Assembly: GCF_016599855.1 (NCBI RefSeq)
Contig: NZ_CP067041.1
Location: 6,664,501 to 6,728,500, forward strand
Origin: Bradyrhizobium diazoefficiens
GTDB lineage: Bacteria > Pseudomonadota > Alphaproteobacteria > Rhizobiales > Xanthobacteraceae
Direction: 5' to 3'
DNA: 64,000 nucleotides
Position numbers and translations under genes: made by a program
Part shown: positions 8,654 through 16,666 of the stretch, in pieces
Numbering within the stretch: position 1 is the stretch's first letter
Layout: each line of letters opens with the position of its first letter
The notes under the pieces: model-generated
The model's database searches: none
Told to the model about the DNA's origin: nothing
What the model saw: the letters and a program-made list of their open reading frames with translations, nothing else

Positions 8654-10533
8654 GCGCTCAGCCGTCCTCTTCCAGCACAGAGCGCGGCGCGAGCAATTCT
8701 CCGCTGCGGCCGATCTCGTTCGGCGATCCCGTCGTTGATATCGAACGTCGAGCCGACGGCACGATTTACCTGCGGCCGAAGCAGCCGCTCGGCGATTACC
8801 CCGTCCGCATCACCGACCGCCTGCATCACTGGGCGACGACCACGCCGGACCGCGTGTTCATGGCGGAGCGCGACGGCGGTCGCTTCTGGCGCAAGATCAC
8901 CTATGCCGAGTTGCTCACCGCGAGCCGGCACATTGCCTCGGGGCTGATCCAGCGCGGCCTGTCGGCCGAGCGGCCGGTCGTCATCCTCTCCGGCAATTCG
9001 ATCGACCACGCGCTGCTGGCCTTCGGCGCATTCTATGCCGGCATTCCGTTCTGCCCGGTGTCGCCGGCCTATTCGCTGGTGTCGAAGGACTACGGCAAGC
9101 TCTCTTACCTGATGAAGCTGCTGACGCCCGGCCTCGTCTTCGCCGAGGACGCCGACAAGTTCGCGGACGCGCTCGCCGCAAACGTCTCGCTCGGCACCGA
9201 GATCGCCGCGTCCTATGGCAGCGTGCCGGGCCGCGACGTCACCTCGCTCGCCGACCTCATGGCGACGCCTGTTCGCAGCGATCTCGACGCAGTGCACGGC
9301 AAGATTGGCCCCGACACGATCGCAAAATTCCTGCTGACGTCGGGTTCGACCGGCAATCCCAAGGCCGTCATCAACACCCAGCGCATGATCTGCGCGAACC
9401 AGGTGATGTTGCGCGAGACGCTCGCCTTCCTCAAGGACGAGCCGCCGGTCATCATCGACTGGCTGCCCTGGAACCACACTTTTGGCGGAAACCACAATAT
9501 CGGCCTGACGCTGTACAATGGCGGCTCCATGTATCTGGACGCCGGCAAGCCGGTGCCCGGCGGCATCGAGGAAACCGTGTGCAATCTCCGGGAGATTTCG
9601 CCGACGGTCTACTTCAATGTGCCCAAGGGCTACGAATCGCTGCTGCCGTACTTGCGCGACGACCAGGGCCTGCGCGCAAAATTCTTCGATCGGCTGCACG
9701 CGATGTTCTTCTCCGGCGCGGCGCTGTCGCCCTTCGTCTGGAACAGCCTCGACGAGCTCGCGGTGAAGGAGAAGGGCTATCGCGTACCGATGCTGACCGG
9801 CCTTGGCGCGACCGAGACCGCACCGTTCTTCATGTCGGTCAATCCCCGCACCAGCCGCTCCGGCCATGTCGGGTTACCCGTCTCGGGCAACGACGCCAAG
9901 CTCGTGCCTAATAACGGCAAGCTGGAAGTCCGTTGCAAAGGACCCAACGTGATGCCTGGCTACTGGCGTCAGCCCGAGGTGACCGCGAAGTCCTTCGACG
10001 AGGAGGGATTTTACAAGATGGGCGATGCGCTCAAGCCGGCCGACCCCGATGATCTCAATGCCGGGTTCGATTTCGACGGCCGCATCGGCGAAGACTTCAA
10101 GCTTGCCAGCGGCACCTGGGTCAGCGTGGGGCCTCTGCGCGCACGCCTCACGGCGGCCTGCGCGCCGCTGGTGCGTGACGTCGTCATCGCCGGCATCAAC
10201 CGGGACCAAGTCTCCGCGCTGGTGCTGCTCGATCTCGACGGTTGCCGCCTGATCAACCCGACGCTGCCGGCCGACGATCTCGTCGTCGCGACACGTGATC
10301 GGCTGGTGCGCGAGGCTTTTCGCGAGCGCTTGACGCGCTTCCTCGGCTCCGCCACCGGGTCCTCGACCCGGATCACGCGCGCGATCCTGATGGATACGCC
10401 GCTTTCGATCGACAAGGGCGAAGTCACCGACAAGGGCTCGATCAACCAGCGCGCGGTGCTGGAGCATCGCACCGCATTGATCGAGGAGCTCTATGCTGCC
10501 AATCCATCGGACCGTGTGATATCGGTCGGCTAA
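8650..10533 (+). CDS. Feruloyl/p-coumaroyl-CoA synthetase (AMP-binding)
   Basis: 627 residues, typical of the feruloyl-CoA synthase family. It activates hydroxycinnamic acids with ATP and CoA. Seen: P-loop [13 protein letters not shown] near residues 228-240, the [10 protein letters not shown] segment near 276, LGATETAPF near 387, [10 protein letters not shown] near 456, the family-specific [18 protein letters not shown] near 477-494, and a C-terminal lysine region [17 protein letters not shown] near 581-597. The start overlaps the hydratase stop. Closest remembered counterparts are CouB of Rhodopseudomonas and Fcs of Pseudomonas; substrate preference is inferred from family and from pobA nearby. 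Confidence 0.9.
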   Translation: MSAQPSSSSTERGASNSPLRPISFGDPVVDIERRADGTIYLRPKQPLGDYPVRITDRLHHWATTTPDRVFMAERDGGRFWRKITYAELLTASRHIASGLIQRGLSAERPVVILSGNSIDHALLAFGAFYAGIPFCPVSPAYSLVSKDYGKLSYLMKLLTPGLVFAEDADKFADALAANVSLGTEIAASYGSVPGRDVTSLADLMATPVRSDLDAVHGKIGPDTIAKFLLTSGSTGNPKAVINTQRMICANQVMLRETLAFLKDEPPVIIDWLPWNHTFGGNHNIGLTLYNGGSMYLDAGKPVPGGIEETVCNLREISPTVYFNVPKGYESLLPYLRDDQGLRAKFFDRLHAMFFSGAALSPFVWNSLDELAVKEKGYRVPMLTGLGATETAPFFMSVNPRTSRSGHVGLPVSGNDAKLVPNNGKLEVRCKGPNVMPGYWRQPEVTAKSFDEEGFYKMGDALKPADPDDLNAGFDFDGRIGEDFKLASGTWVSVGPLRARLTAACAPLVRDVVIAGINRDQVSALVLLDLDGCRLINPTLPADDLVVATRDRLVREAFRERLTRFLGSATGSSTRITRAILMDTPLSIDKGEVTDKGSINQRAVLEHRTALIEELYAANPSDRVISVG

Positions 10534-10558
10534 GAAATCATCGCCAAAGGAGAACGCC

Positions 10559-11320
10559 ATGTTGTTGAAGGATCAGGCAGCCATCGTCACCGGCGGCGCA
10601 TCGGGACTGGGCGCGGCGACCGCGCGAAAACTGGCGGCACAGGGCGCCAAGGTCGCGGTCTGCGATCTCAATGCCAAGCTCGCGGAAACCGTTGCCGCCG
10701 AGATCAAGGGCCTGGCCGTAACCTGCGACGTCTCCGACGCTGCCTCCGCTGAAGCCGCGATTGCGCAGGCGACCAAGGCCCATGGTCCGGCCCGCGTGCT
10801 GGTCAACTGCGCCGGCATCGGCGTTGCCAAGCGCGTGGTCGGCCGCGACGGCCCGATGGCGCTCGCCGATTTCGACAAGGTGATCAAGGTGAATTTGATT
10901 GGCACCTTCAACATGCTGCGCCTTGCCGCAACCGAGATGTCCAGGCTCGAGCCGCAGGCGAGCGGCGAGCGCGGCGTCATCATCAACACAGCGTCCGTTG
11001 CCGCCTATGACGGCCAGATCGGCCAGTCGGCCTATTCGGCCTCGAAGGGCGGCATCGTGGGCATGACGCTGCCGATCGCGCGCGAGCTCGCGCAATTCGG
11101 CGTTCGCGTGCTGACCATTGCGCCCGGCCTGTTCCTCACACCCCTGCTCGCCAACCTGCCGCAGGAAGCCCAGGATTCGCTCGCGGCCGCGATTCCCTTC
11201 CCGCGCCGGCTCGGCCACGCCGACGAATTCGCTGCGCTTGCCCTGCACATGGTCGAGAATTCCTACCTGAACGGCGAAGTGGTGCGCCTCGACGGCTCGC
11301 TGCGTATGGCGCCCAAGTAA
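10559..11320 (+). CDS. SDR-family 3-hydroxyacyl-CoA dehydrogenase
   Basis: 253 residues, start ATG after AAAGGAGAA. Classical short-chain dehydrogenase: NAD site [15 protein letters not shown] near 11-25, VNCAGIG near 82, and catalytic Ser plus YSASK (SAYSASKGG) near 160-168. The overall pattern resembles type II 3-hydroxyacyl-CoA dehydrogenase (HSD17B10-like). Its position between a hydroxycinnamoyl-CoA ligase and an aryl-CoA thioesterase suggests that it oxidises the 3-hydroxy-3-aryl-propanoyl-CoA, the beta-oxidative route. No thiolase is seen in the window, so the cleavage step must be encoded elsewhere or occur otherwise. Confidence 0.88.
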   Translation: MLLKDQAAIVTGGASGLGAATARKLAAQGAKVAVCDLNAKLAETVAAEIKGLAVTCDVSDAASAEAAIAQATKAHGPARVLVNCAGIGVAKRVVGRDGPMALADFDKVIKVNLIGTFNMLRLAATEMSRLEPQASGERGVIINTASVAAYDGQIGQSAYSASKGGIVGMTLPIARELAQFGVRVLTIAPGLFLTPLLANLPQEAQDSLAAAIPFPRRLGHADEFAALALHMVENSYLNGEVVRLDGSLRMAPK

Positions 11321-11357
11321 CTTTGCCCAAGTAACTTTAGAGCAAGGCGCGCAACGC

Positions 11358-11777
11358 ATGTTCGTGAACCGGCGCGACGTCCAGATCCAGTGGGGTGACT
11401 GCGACCCCGCCAACATCGTCTACTATCCGCGTTATTTCGCGATGTTCGACGATTCGACATCGACTCTGTTCGAGGTCGCCGGCTTCTCCAAGCAGGATTT
11501 GGTCCGCAAATATGGCCTGGTGGGAATCCCCATGGTCGATACGCGGTCCAAGTTCTACATCCCCTCGACCTATGGCGACTGGATCACCATCGAGACGAAG
11601 ATCGAGAGCATCAAACGCTCGAGCTTCGAGGTGAAACACAACGTCTACAAGGGCGAGGCACTCGCCATCGAGGGTTTTGAGACCCGCGTCCTGGTCAGCC
11701 GCGATCCCGTTAACCCCGACAAGTTGAAATCGGCACCATTCCCTCCGGAAATGGTAGCGAAATTCACGGGAAGCTAA
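11358..11777 (+). CDS. 4-hydroxybenzoyl-CoA thioesterase family protein
   Basis: 139 residues with the 4HBT hotdog signature WGDCDPANIVYYPRYF at residues 12-27, including the catalytic Asp of the Pseudomonas-type enzyme. It probably releases 4-hydroxybenzoate (or vanillate) from its CoA ester, giving the substrate of PobA at 2642-3811. The gene follows the dehydrogenase by 37 bp, where a short direct duplication (GCCCAAGTAACTTT-like) spans the stop codon. Cytoplasmic, probably tetrameric as in the family. Confidence 0.9.
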   Translation: MFVNRRDVQIQWGDCDPANIVYYPRYFAMFDDSTSTLFEVAGFSKQDLVRKYGLVGIPMVDTRSKFYIPSTYGDWITIETKIESIKRSSFEVKHNVYKGEALAIEGFETRVLVSRDPVNPDKLKSAPFPPEMVAKFTGS

Positions 11778-11855
11778 ATCGCCGCATCACCAAAAGACGG
11801 GGCTGAATTCATCCCCGATTTCTGCTTTCAAAGAATAACGTCAAGGGAGGAATAG

Positions 11856-13007
11856 ATGAATCGCTTTTACCTGACCGCCGCCATCGCGGCCGCAACGCTG
11901 GCGCTGCCGGCCCTGCCCGCGCTGGCCCAGACCGCAGACATTACCATCGGCATCAGCGTGACCACGACGGGTCCCGCCGCCGCCCTCGGCATCCCCGAGC
12001 GCAATGCGCTGGAATTCGTGCCGAAGGAAATCGGCGGCGTGCCGCTGAAAGTGATTGTGCTCGACGACGGCGGCGACCCGACCACGGCAACCACCAACGC
12101 GCGCCGCTTCGTCACGGAGTCCAAGGCCGACATCATCATGGGCTCGTCGACGACGCCGCCCTCGATCGCGATCTCCAATGTTGCCAACGAAGCCGGCATT
12201 CCGCATTTCGGCCTCGCGCCCTTCCCGATCACGCCCGAGCGCGCCAAGTGGTCGGTGTCGATGCCGCAGCCGATTCCGATCATGGGCAAGGTGCTCTATG
12301 AGCACATGAAGGCCCACAAGGTGAAGACGGTCGGCTATATCGGCTATTCCGATTCCTACGGCGACCTCTGGTTCAACGACTTCAAGGCCCAGGGCGTGCC
12401 GATGGGCATGACCATGGTCGACGAGGAACGCTTCGCGCGGCCCGACACCTCTGTCACCGGACAGGTCCTGAAGCTCGTCGCGGCCAATCCCGACGCGATC
12501 CTGATCGGCGCCTCCGGTACCGCGGCGGCCCTGCCGCAGACCGAGTTGCGCGAGCGCGGCTATCAGGGCCTGATATATCAGACCCACGGCGCGGCCAGCA
12601 TGGACTTCATCCGTATCGCCGGCAAAGCCGCCGAAGGCGTGCTGATGGCGTCCGGCCCGGTGATGGACCCGGAAGACCAGCCCGACAGCGCACTCACCAA
12701 GAAGCCGGGCCTGGCGCTCAACGCCGCCTATGAAGGCAAGTACGGCCCGCACAGCCGCAGCCAGTTCGCCGGCCACTCCTACGACGCCTTCGAGGTGCTG
12801 AAGCGCATCATCCCGACCGCGCTGAAGACGGCCAAGCCCGGCACACCCGAATTCCGCGAGGCCATCCGCCAGGCCTGGCTGACCGAAAGGAACATCGCGG
12901 CGAGCCAGGGCGTCTACAACTTCACCGAAAAGGATCGCTACGGTCTCGACGATCGCTCGCGCATCCTGCTCACGGTCAAGGACGGCAAATACACGCTCGC
13001 GAAGTAA
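11856..13007 (+). CDS. ABC transporter substrate-binding protein, branched-chain/aromatic acid type (CouP-like)
   Basis: 383 residues with a signal peptide (LPALPALAQ cleavage region near residue 25) and the type I periplasmic binding fold of the Leu/Ile/Val family: ITIGISVTTTGPAAALG, then LDDGGDPTTATTNARRF and GSSTTPPSIAISNVA. Strong RBS AAGGGAGGAA. Genes for matching permeases and ATPases are absent here; the gene is followed directly by a terminator. The closest remembered role is CouP of Rhodopseudomonas, which binds p-coumarate-type acids. It must share membrane components encoded elsewhere, or the rest of the system was lost. Confidence 0.88.
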   Translation: MNRFYLTAAIAAATLALPALPALAQTADITIGISVTTTGPAAALGIPERNALEFVPKEIGGVPLKVIVLDDGGDPTTATTNARRFVTESKADIIMGSSTTPPSIAISNVANEAGIPHFGLAPFPITPERAKWSVSMPQPIPIMGKVLYEHMKAHKVKTVGYIGYSDSYGDLWFNDFKAQGVPMGMTMVDEERFARPDTSVTGQVLKLVAANPDAILIGASGTAAALPQTELRERGYQGLIYQTHGAASMDFIRIAGKAAEGVLMASGPVMDPEDQPDSALTKKPGLALNAAYEGKYGPHSRSQFAGHSYDAFEVLKRIIPTALKTAKPGTPEFREAIRQAWLTERNIAASQGVYNFTEKDRYGLDDRSRILLTVKDGKYTLAK

Positions 13008-13030
13008 GCGGCGACAGTCTCCGAACGACG

Positions 13031-13064
13031 AGAGCCGGCCCAACGGGCCGGCTCTTTTCTTTTT
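13031..13064 (+). terminator. Rho-independent terminator of the hydroxycinnamate operon
   Basis: A perfect 11-bp stem, AGAGCCGGCCC / GGGCCGGCTCT, with a 3-base AAC loop, followed by a T-rich tract (TTTTCTTTTT). It lies 24 bp after the binding-protein stop and is the strongest terminator in the window. Confidence 0.93.
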
Positions 13065-13082
13065 CAGGTCTGCGCGATTGCG

Positions 13083-13811
13083 TCAGGCGGCCTGCCGCAG
13101 CGGCGTCCAGGCGAACTCCGGATAGTAGGTGTCCATCATCCGGTCGACATAGGCGGTGAGGTTCGGGAATCCTTCGGTGCGCTCGCGCAGGCTGGAATCG
13201 AAGAACGGCGTCAAGATACCCGCGAGCGCGCCGAACGCGGTCGCGTCGACCCCACTGGGCTTGCTGCCCATCAGATAGGATTTGTCGCCGAGTTGCACTG
13301 AAAGTGCAAACAGCGAGCGGACCGCGAGATCGACATCGTCATCGGGGGCATGGCGGCCGAGGCCGGAGAGCAGATAGTTCTCGGCGACGCGGAATTGCGC
13401 GTCCTCGCGCAGCTTCTCGCGGCTGTGCTCGGGCGCACCATCGAAGAAATGCGCCGGGCCTTTGGCGAAGTTGGCGGCGTCGACCCAGCGCGCCCCGACC
13501 AAGGCCCAGTAGACGTGGTGCTCGATCATGCGCTCGAACGCCCAAGCCTGGGCGCGCTCCTGCAAGGAGAGGCCGGCGTCGAAGTCGAAGCCGTAGCGGC
13601 GCTCGATATGGGCGCGGATGAAGGTCGAATCGGCCACTGGCTCACCGCCGTCGTCGATAAAAGGCAGCTGCCCCTTCGGGGAAGCCGGCGGCATCGCGCG
13701 CTCCTTCCGGTAGAGCAGTCCCGCCATCTTGAGCTGTACCTCGGTCTTGGTAACGAACGGGCTGATTTCCGGCAGGCCGAAGCCCGCGCCGAAGCCGTAA
13801 AGCGTGATCAT
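13083..13811 (-). CDS. Glutathione S-transferase family protein (metaxin-like N-terminal domain)
   Basis: 242 residues. The thioredoxin-like N-terminal domain is MITLYGFGAGFGLPEISPF followed by the cis-Pro strand GQLPFIDDGGEPVADS near residues 48-63, where the family binds glutathione. The C-terminal all-helical domain includes DKSYLMGSKPSGVDATAFG near 178-196. This arrangement resembles the FAXC/metaxin-like GST subgroup. A CTGCTGCCA-N6-TGGCAGCAG inverted repeat begins 48 bp upstream of its start, inside the next small ORF, making it a likely target of the WYL regulator at 14237. Substrate unknown. Confidence 0.82.
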   Translation of the reverse strand: MITLYGFGAGFGLPEISPFVTKTEVQLKMAGLLYRKERAMPPASPKGQLPFIDDGGEPVADSTFIRAHIERRYGFDFDAGLSLQERAQAWAFERMIEHHVYWALVGARWVDAANFAKGPAHFFDGAPEHSREKLREDAQFRVAENYLLSGLGRHAPDDDVDLAVRSLFALSVQLGDKSYLMGSKPSGVDATAFGALAGILTPFFDSSLRERTEGFPNLTAYVDRMMDTYYPEFAWTPLRQAA

Positions 13812-13848
13812 GGGAGCTCTCCTGAACCTACCAAAAAGTTGACGGAAC

Positions 13849-14124
13849 CTAGTGCCGGGCTGCTGCCACCATGCTGGCAGCAGCCGTGATATCTTGTGCG
13901 AAACGGGCCCCCCGCCAGGCGCGGCCCATCACATGGCGGACCAGCGCGTCCGCAGCCTGGATCAGCGAGCGTGTCAGCATGCTCGCGAGCGCAATGCGGA
14001 GGTCGACAACGGTGAGATCGAACGACGTGAGGCGGCTGAAGGCCCACGCATACAGCGAGGCATGTAGCGAAGCCTGGGCTCGCCACAACGGACCGGGCGG
14101 ACCGAAATGGGTTGGAATGATCAT
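13849..14124 (-). CDS. Small hypothetical protein between GST and WYL regulator
   Basis: A 91-residue frame from ATG 14124. Not recognised. It is rich in Ala, Leu and Arg, has no signal peptide or clear membrane segment, and its C-terminus is encoded partly by the inverted repeat at 13860-13883. It lies between two copies of the same putative operator and in line with the GST gene (37-bp gap), so it could be the first gene of a WYL-controlled unit. It could also be a chance frame in GC-rich DNA. Confidence 0.4.
   Translation of the reverse strand: MIIPTHFGPPGPLWRAQASLHASLYAWAFSRLTSFDLTVVDLRIALASMLTRSLIQAADALVRHVMGRAWRGARFAQDITAAASMVAAARH
13860..13883. promoter_or_regulatory. Putative WYL-regulator operator, copy 1 (GST promoter)
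   Basis: CTGCTGCCA, 6-bp spacer, TGGCAGCAG: a perfect inverted repeat with 9-bp arms. The same arms recur at 14171-14194 next to the regulator start, which supports a shared binding protein. Confidence 0.6.
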
Positions 14125-14170
14125 GGACAAATCCTCTTCAGTCGATGTGTTGTCCCGGTATAGAACTCCC

Positions 14171-14194
14171 CTGCTGCCAACATCCTGTCAGCAG
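14171..14194. promoter_or_regulatory. Putative WYL-regulator operator, copy 2
   Basis: CTGCTGCCA, spacer ACATCC, TGTCAGCAG: the same repeat as copy 1 with one mismatch. It lies 42 bp before the regulator ATG and 46 bp before the small divergent ORF. Its centre ACATCCTGT also occurs in the operator-like palindrome at 21410-21438 beside the second WYL gene. Confidence 0.6.
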
Positions 14195-14236
14195 CCACGC
14201 GCTGTTTTCTGATCTGCCCACGATGAGAGAATTGTC

Positions 14237-14935
14237 ATGAGACGCGCCGACCGGCTGTTTCAGATCATCCAGGTGCTGAGGCGCACCCGTAAGCCGCTGA
14301 CGGCGGACGCGATTGCGGCCGAGCTCGAGACCTCGAAGCGCACGATCTATCGCGACATCGCAACGCTGATCGGCCAGCGCGTGCCGATCCGCGGCGAAGC
14401 CGGCATGGGCTATATCCTGGAGAAAGGTTTCGACCTGCCGCCCCTGATGCTGACACCCGACGAGATCGAGGCGGCAGTGCTGGGCGCGCAATGGGTGGCG
14501 GGCCACGCCGATTCCACGCTGGCGCGCGCGGCGGAAGATCTGATGGCCAAGATCGCCGACACCGTCCCCGAGCGGCTGCGCCCCTTCGTGCTGGAGCCCG
14601 CGAGCCGCGCGCGGCCGAGCTGGAACAGGGAGCCGGACCGCCTCGACATGGCGCGCACGCGCACCCAGATCCACGAAGGCAAGAAGATCATGCTGCGCTA
14701 TCGTGACGAGCAGGGCCGCCCCAGCGAGCGCATGATCTGGCCGATTTCGGTCGGCTATCTCGAAGCGGTGCGCCTGCTCGCGGCTTGGTGCGAACTACGC
14801 AGTGATTTCCGCAGCTTCCGCACCGATCGCGTCGTCGATGCGACCTATCTCGACGAACGATATCCTGAAAGGCGCGACGTGCTGCGCGCGAAATGGCGGC
14901 AGAGCCTGGTCTGGGGCCCGCCGAAGGATACATGA
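14237..14935 (+). CDS. YafY-type transcriptional regulator (HTH_11 + WYL)
   Basis: 232 residues. The N-terminal helix-turn-helix is RADRLFQIIQVLRRTRKPLT, then IAAELETSKRTIYRDIATL near residues 28-46. The WYL domain occupies roughly 135-215 (KKIMLRYRDEQGR, then IWPISVGYLEAVRLLAAWCELR). WYL domains bind small or nucleic-acid-like ligands; this one likely autoregulates and controls the divergent GST and small ORF through the repeats at 13860 and 14171. Its stop overlaps the start of the cysteine-cluster gene (ATGA), linking the two. Confidence 0.88.
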   Translation: MRRADRLFQIIQVLRRTRKPLTADAIAAELETSKRTIYRDIATLIGQRVPIRGEAGMGYILEKGFDLPPLMLTPDEIEAAVLGAQWVAGHADSTLARAAEDLMAKIADTVPERLRPFVLEPASRARPSWNREPDRLDMARTRTQIHEGKKIMLRYRDEQGRPSERMIWPISVGYLEAVRLLAAWCELRSDFRSFRTDRVVDATYLDERYPERRDVLRAKWRQSLVWGPPKDT

Positions 14936-15264
14936 CGACAATGGAGACAATGGAAGAGATCGATCTGTCGAGCTGCTGCCAGAGCTGCGGCGCCTGCTGC
15001 GGCTATTCCCAGAACTGGCCGCGGTTCTCGATCGAGAGCGACGAGGAGCTTGCTGCGATTCCCGAGGCGCTCGTCAACGCGCGCCAATCCGGCATGCGCT
15101 GCGAGGGCGATCGCTGTTCGGCGTTGCAGGGAGAGATCGGCAAGGCGACGATGTGCGGCATCTATGCGGTGCGGCCGGAGGTGTGCCGCACCTGCATGCC
15201 AGGTGACGCCGAATGTGCTATGGCGCGGCGGAAGTTCGGACTGCCTGTAATTGAAGCCGCTTAG
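14932..15264 (+). CDS. YkgJ-family cysteine cluster protein
   Basis: 110 residues from ATG 14932, overlapping the regulator stop by ATGA. It has the YkgJ zinc/iron cluster pattern: CCQSCGACCGYSQNW near residues 14-28, then CEGDRCSAL, MCGIYAVRPEVCRTC and a final Cys, about ten cysteines in all. Members are small metal-binding proteins (family CxxCxxCC) of uncertain role, possibly Fe-S carriers or oxidoreductase partners. The four-base overlap suggests co-expression with the WYL regulator. Its 3' end overlaps the next, convergent gene by 4 bp. Confidence 0.85.
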   Translation: MTTMETMEEIDLSSCCQSCGACCGYSQNWPRFSIESDEELAAIPEALVNARQSGMRCEGDRCSALQGEIGKATMCGIYAVRPEVCRTCMPGDAECAMARRKFGLPVIEAA

Positions 15265-15659
15265 GCCGGAACGGCTTCGCTGATCTCGTCGTCGATTTCG
15301 TCGTCCAGCGGTGCGAGCACCGAGAGCGGCTTGGTCGACAGCGTGATCGGCTTGCGGCTCCCCGACAGCGATGGTGACGATTTGGCCGCGCCCTCGCGCG
15401 ACAGCGCATAGAGCGTCGAGCCGACACGGCCGCCGTTCTCGATCAGGTCACGCTCGCTGCAGCTGGCTGCGATCGCGACCGCCAGTGAATGAAGATGGCT
15501 ACGGCGATAGCAGAATAGCGCCAGCCTGGCGCGCGCGTCAGGGGAAACACTCTCAACGAGCCTCGGCAGGCCACTCTCGCTGGCGCGGTACATCTCGCCA
15601 AGGAGCTCGTCGCGAACCGGGCAGAAATCGCTTTCATAAGCGTCGCGGCTTGAAAACAT
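15261..15659 (-). CDS. Conserved-looking hypothetical protein
   Basis: 132 residues from ATG 15659, preceded by AGGGAGAA; a frame upstream to 15695 lacks a ribosome site. Not recognised. It is mostly helical in the first 80 residues (FSSRDAYESDFCPVRDELLG, then RARLALFCYRRSHLHSLAVA) and has an acidic tail (LDDEIDDEISEAVPA). There is no signal peptide. It stands alone, convergent with the YkgJ gene. The good RBS and balanced composition argue that it is a real gene. Confidence 0.6.
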   Translation of the reverse strand: MFSSRDAYESDFCPVRDELLGEMYRASESGLPRLVESVSPDARARLALFCYRRSHLHSLAVAIAASCSERDLIENGGRVGSTLYALSREGAAKSSPSLSGSRKPITLSTKPLSVLAPLDDEIDDEISEAVPA

Positions 15660-15811
15660 TGCAGTTCTCCCTCGTGTGCGGAAGATGCAGTGCAACTCTC
15701 TAATGAAAGGTTAACCACCCCGGACGGTAGTCACCCGGAGTTCTTGCCATCCTACAGCGAATCAGAACCCCGCCTACCGGCATGAATACGGGTTGCTAGT
15801 GCGGTTGCGGC

Positions 15812-15875
15812 CATCCTTCGAGACGCCCGCCCTTAGCGGCTCCTCCCCTCAAGGTGAGGAAACGCGAAGCCCGTT
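15812..15875. repeat. Partial family-C palindromic repeat
   Basis: CATCCTTCGAGACGC...GGCTCCTC...CAAGGTGAGG resembles one half of the repeat unit at 36457-36603. The other half is not seen, so this is probably a truncated or decayed copy in the 250-bp gap before the DUF3307 gene. Confidence 0.55.
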
Positions 15876-15915
15876 CGAACCATGGAGGCCTGGCGCCAAC
15901 CGCAGCCAGCTACCC

Positions 15916-16317
15916 TCAGTTCGCCGCCATGAAGATGGAAAGCCCGAAGCCGGTCAAATGGTGCAGCGCCTGGTCGACGCCAATCAGAGTCCAGAACCAG
16001 GGATGCTCCTGGTTGACGCCGAAATTGGCCGAGACCAGTCCCTTGGCGCGGTCGATCGTGATGTGGATGACGAAATCGATCAGCGCCACGAACCAGAACT
16101 TCGGCGCAACGATCAGGATCAGCGGCAGCGCAACCGCAAGGTGAATCAGGCAATGCACCAGAAGCGGCAAGGCCCAGCCGTGCTTCTGGTCCTTGCCTTG
16201 CGCCATCCAGGCGGTCTGCAGGACAAAATCGGCGATGATGTGCTTGAACGTGAGCAGCAACATCCAGCCAATGAGCGCTCCGACCGGAACCGCCGATGAC
16301 AAAGGTGGAAACGACAA
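15916..16317 (-). CDS. DUF3307 membrane protein
   Basis: About 133 residues, apparently with a TTG start. The DUF3307 signature is present: TFKHIIADFVLQTAWMAQGK near residues 23-42, followed by two hydrophobic segments (LPLLVHCLIHLAVALPLILI; FWFVALIDFVIHITIDRAK) and a late HHLTGFGLSIF. The conserved His/Asp residues in membrane segments hint at a membrane-embedded hydrolase or metal site, but no function is established. The gene stands alone. Confidence 0.85.
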   Translation of the reverse strand: MSFPPLSSAVPVGALIGWMLLLTFKHIIADFVLQTAWMAQGKDQKHGWALPLLVHCLIHLAVALPLILIVAPKFWFVALIDFVIHITIDRAKGLVSANFGVNQEHPWFWTLIGVDQALHHLTGFGLSIFMAAN

Positions 16318-16666
16318 AGCTGACGCCCTCGTTGACTCGAAAAGAAAAATGGAGCGTTCAGCGCAACTTCTTTCTTGGACCCGACAGGATTATCGGGACC
16401 GTTGATTTATGACATCTCCCGCGCCGGAATGCAGCCCGCGGAACTGGAAAATCGCCAACTGTGGCTAAACGGCGATAGCATCACCAAGGACGGCGATCGG
16501 TTGAGTAAGGCTACCTTCGGCGTGGAATTTGCATTCTCTAGCTGGAGCGCTATCATCCTCAGGTAGAGGAATATTGTTCTTTTTTCAGACGCTTACGAAA
16601 TTTTCGCGCGTGCCGCCGGCGATGGCCGTGCCGCCCGCAACTCCAGGATAAGGCCAGAGTGCTGCC
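16318..16666. other. Intergenic stretch without a supported gene
   Basis: About 350 bp between the DUF3307 gene and the TAXI-domain gene. A 63-codon frame at 16375-16566 lacks a ribosome site and resembles no family. A T-run at 16573-16581 follows weak pairing only. It probably holds the promoter of the downstream gene; nothing else is visible. Confidence 0.5.

Noticed and set aside
16375..16566. A 63-codon ORF in the gap before the TAXI-domain gene
   Set aside because: No ribosome site, no family resemblance and average shadow-frame composition.
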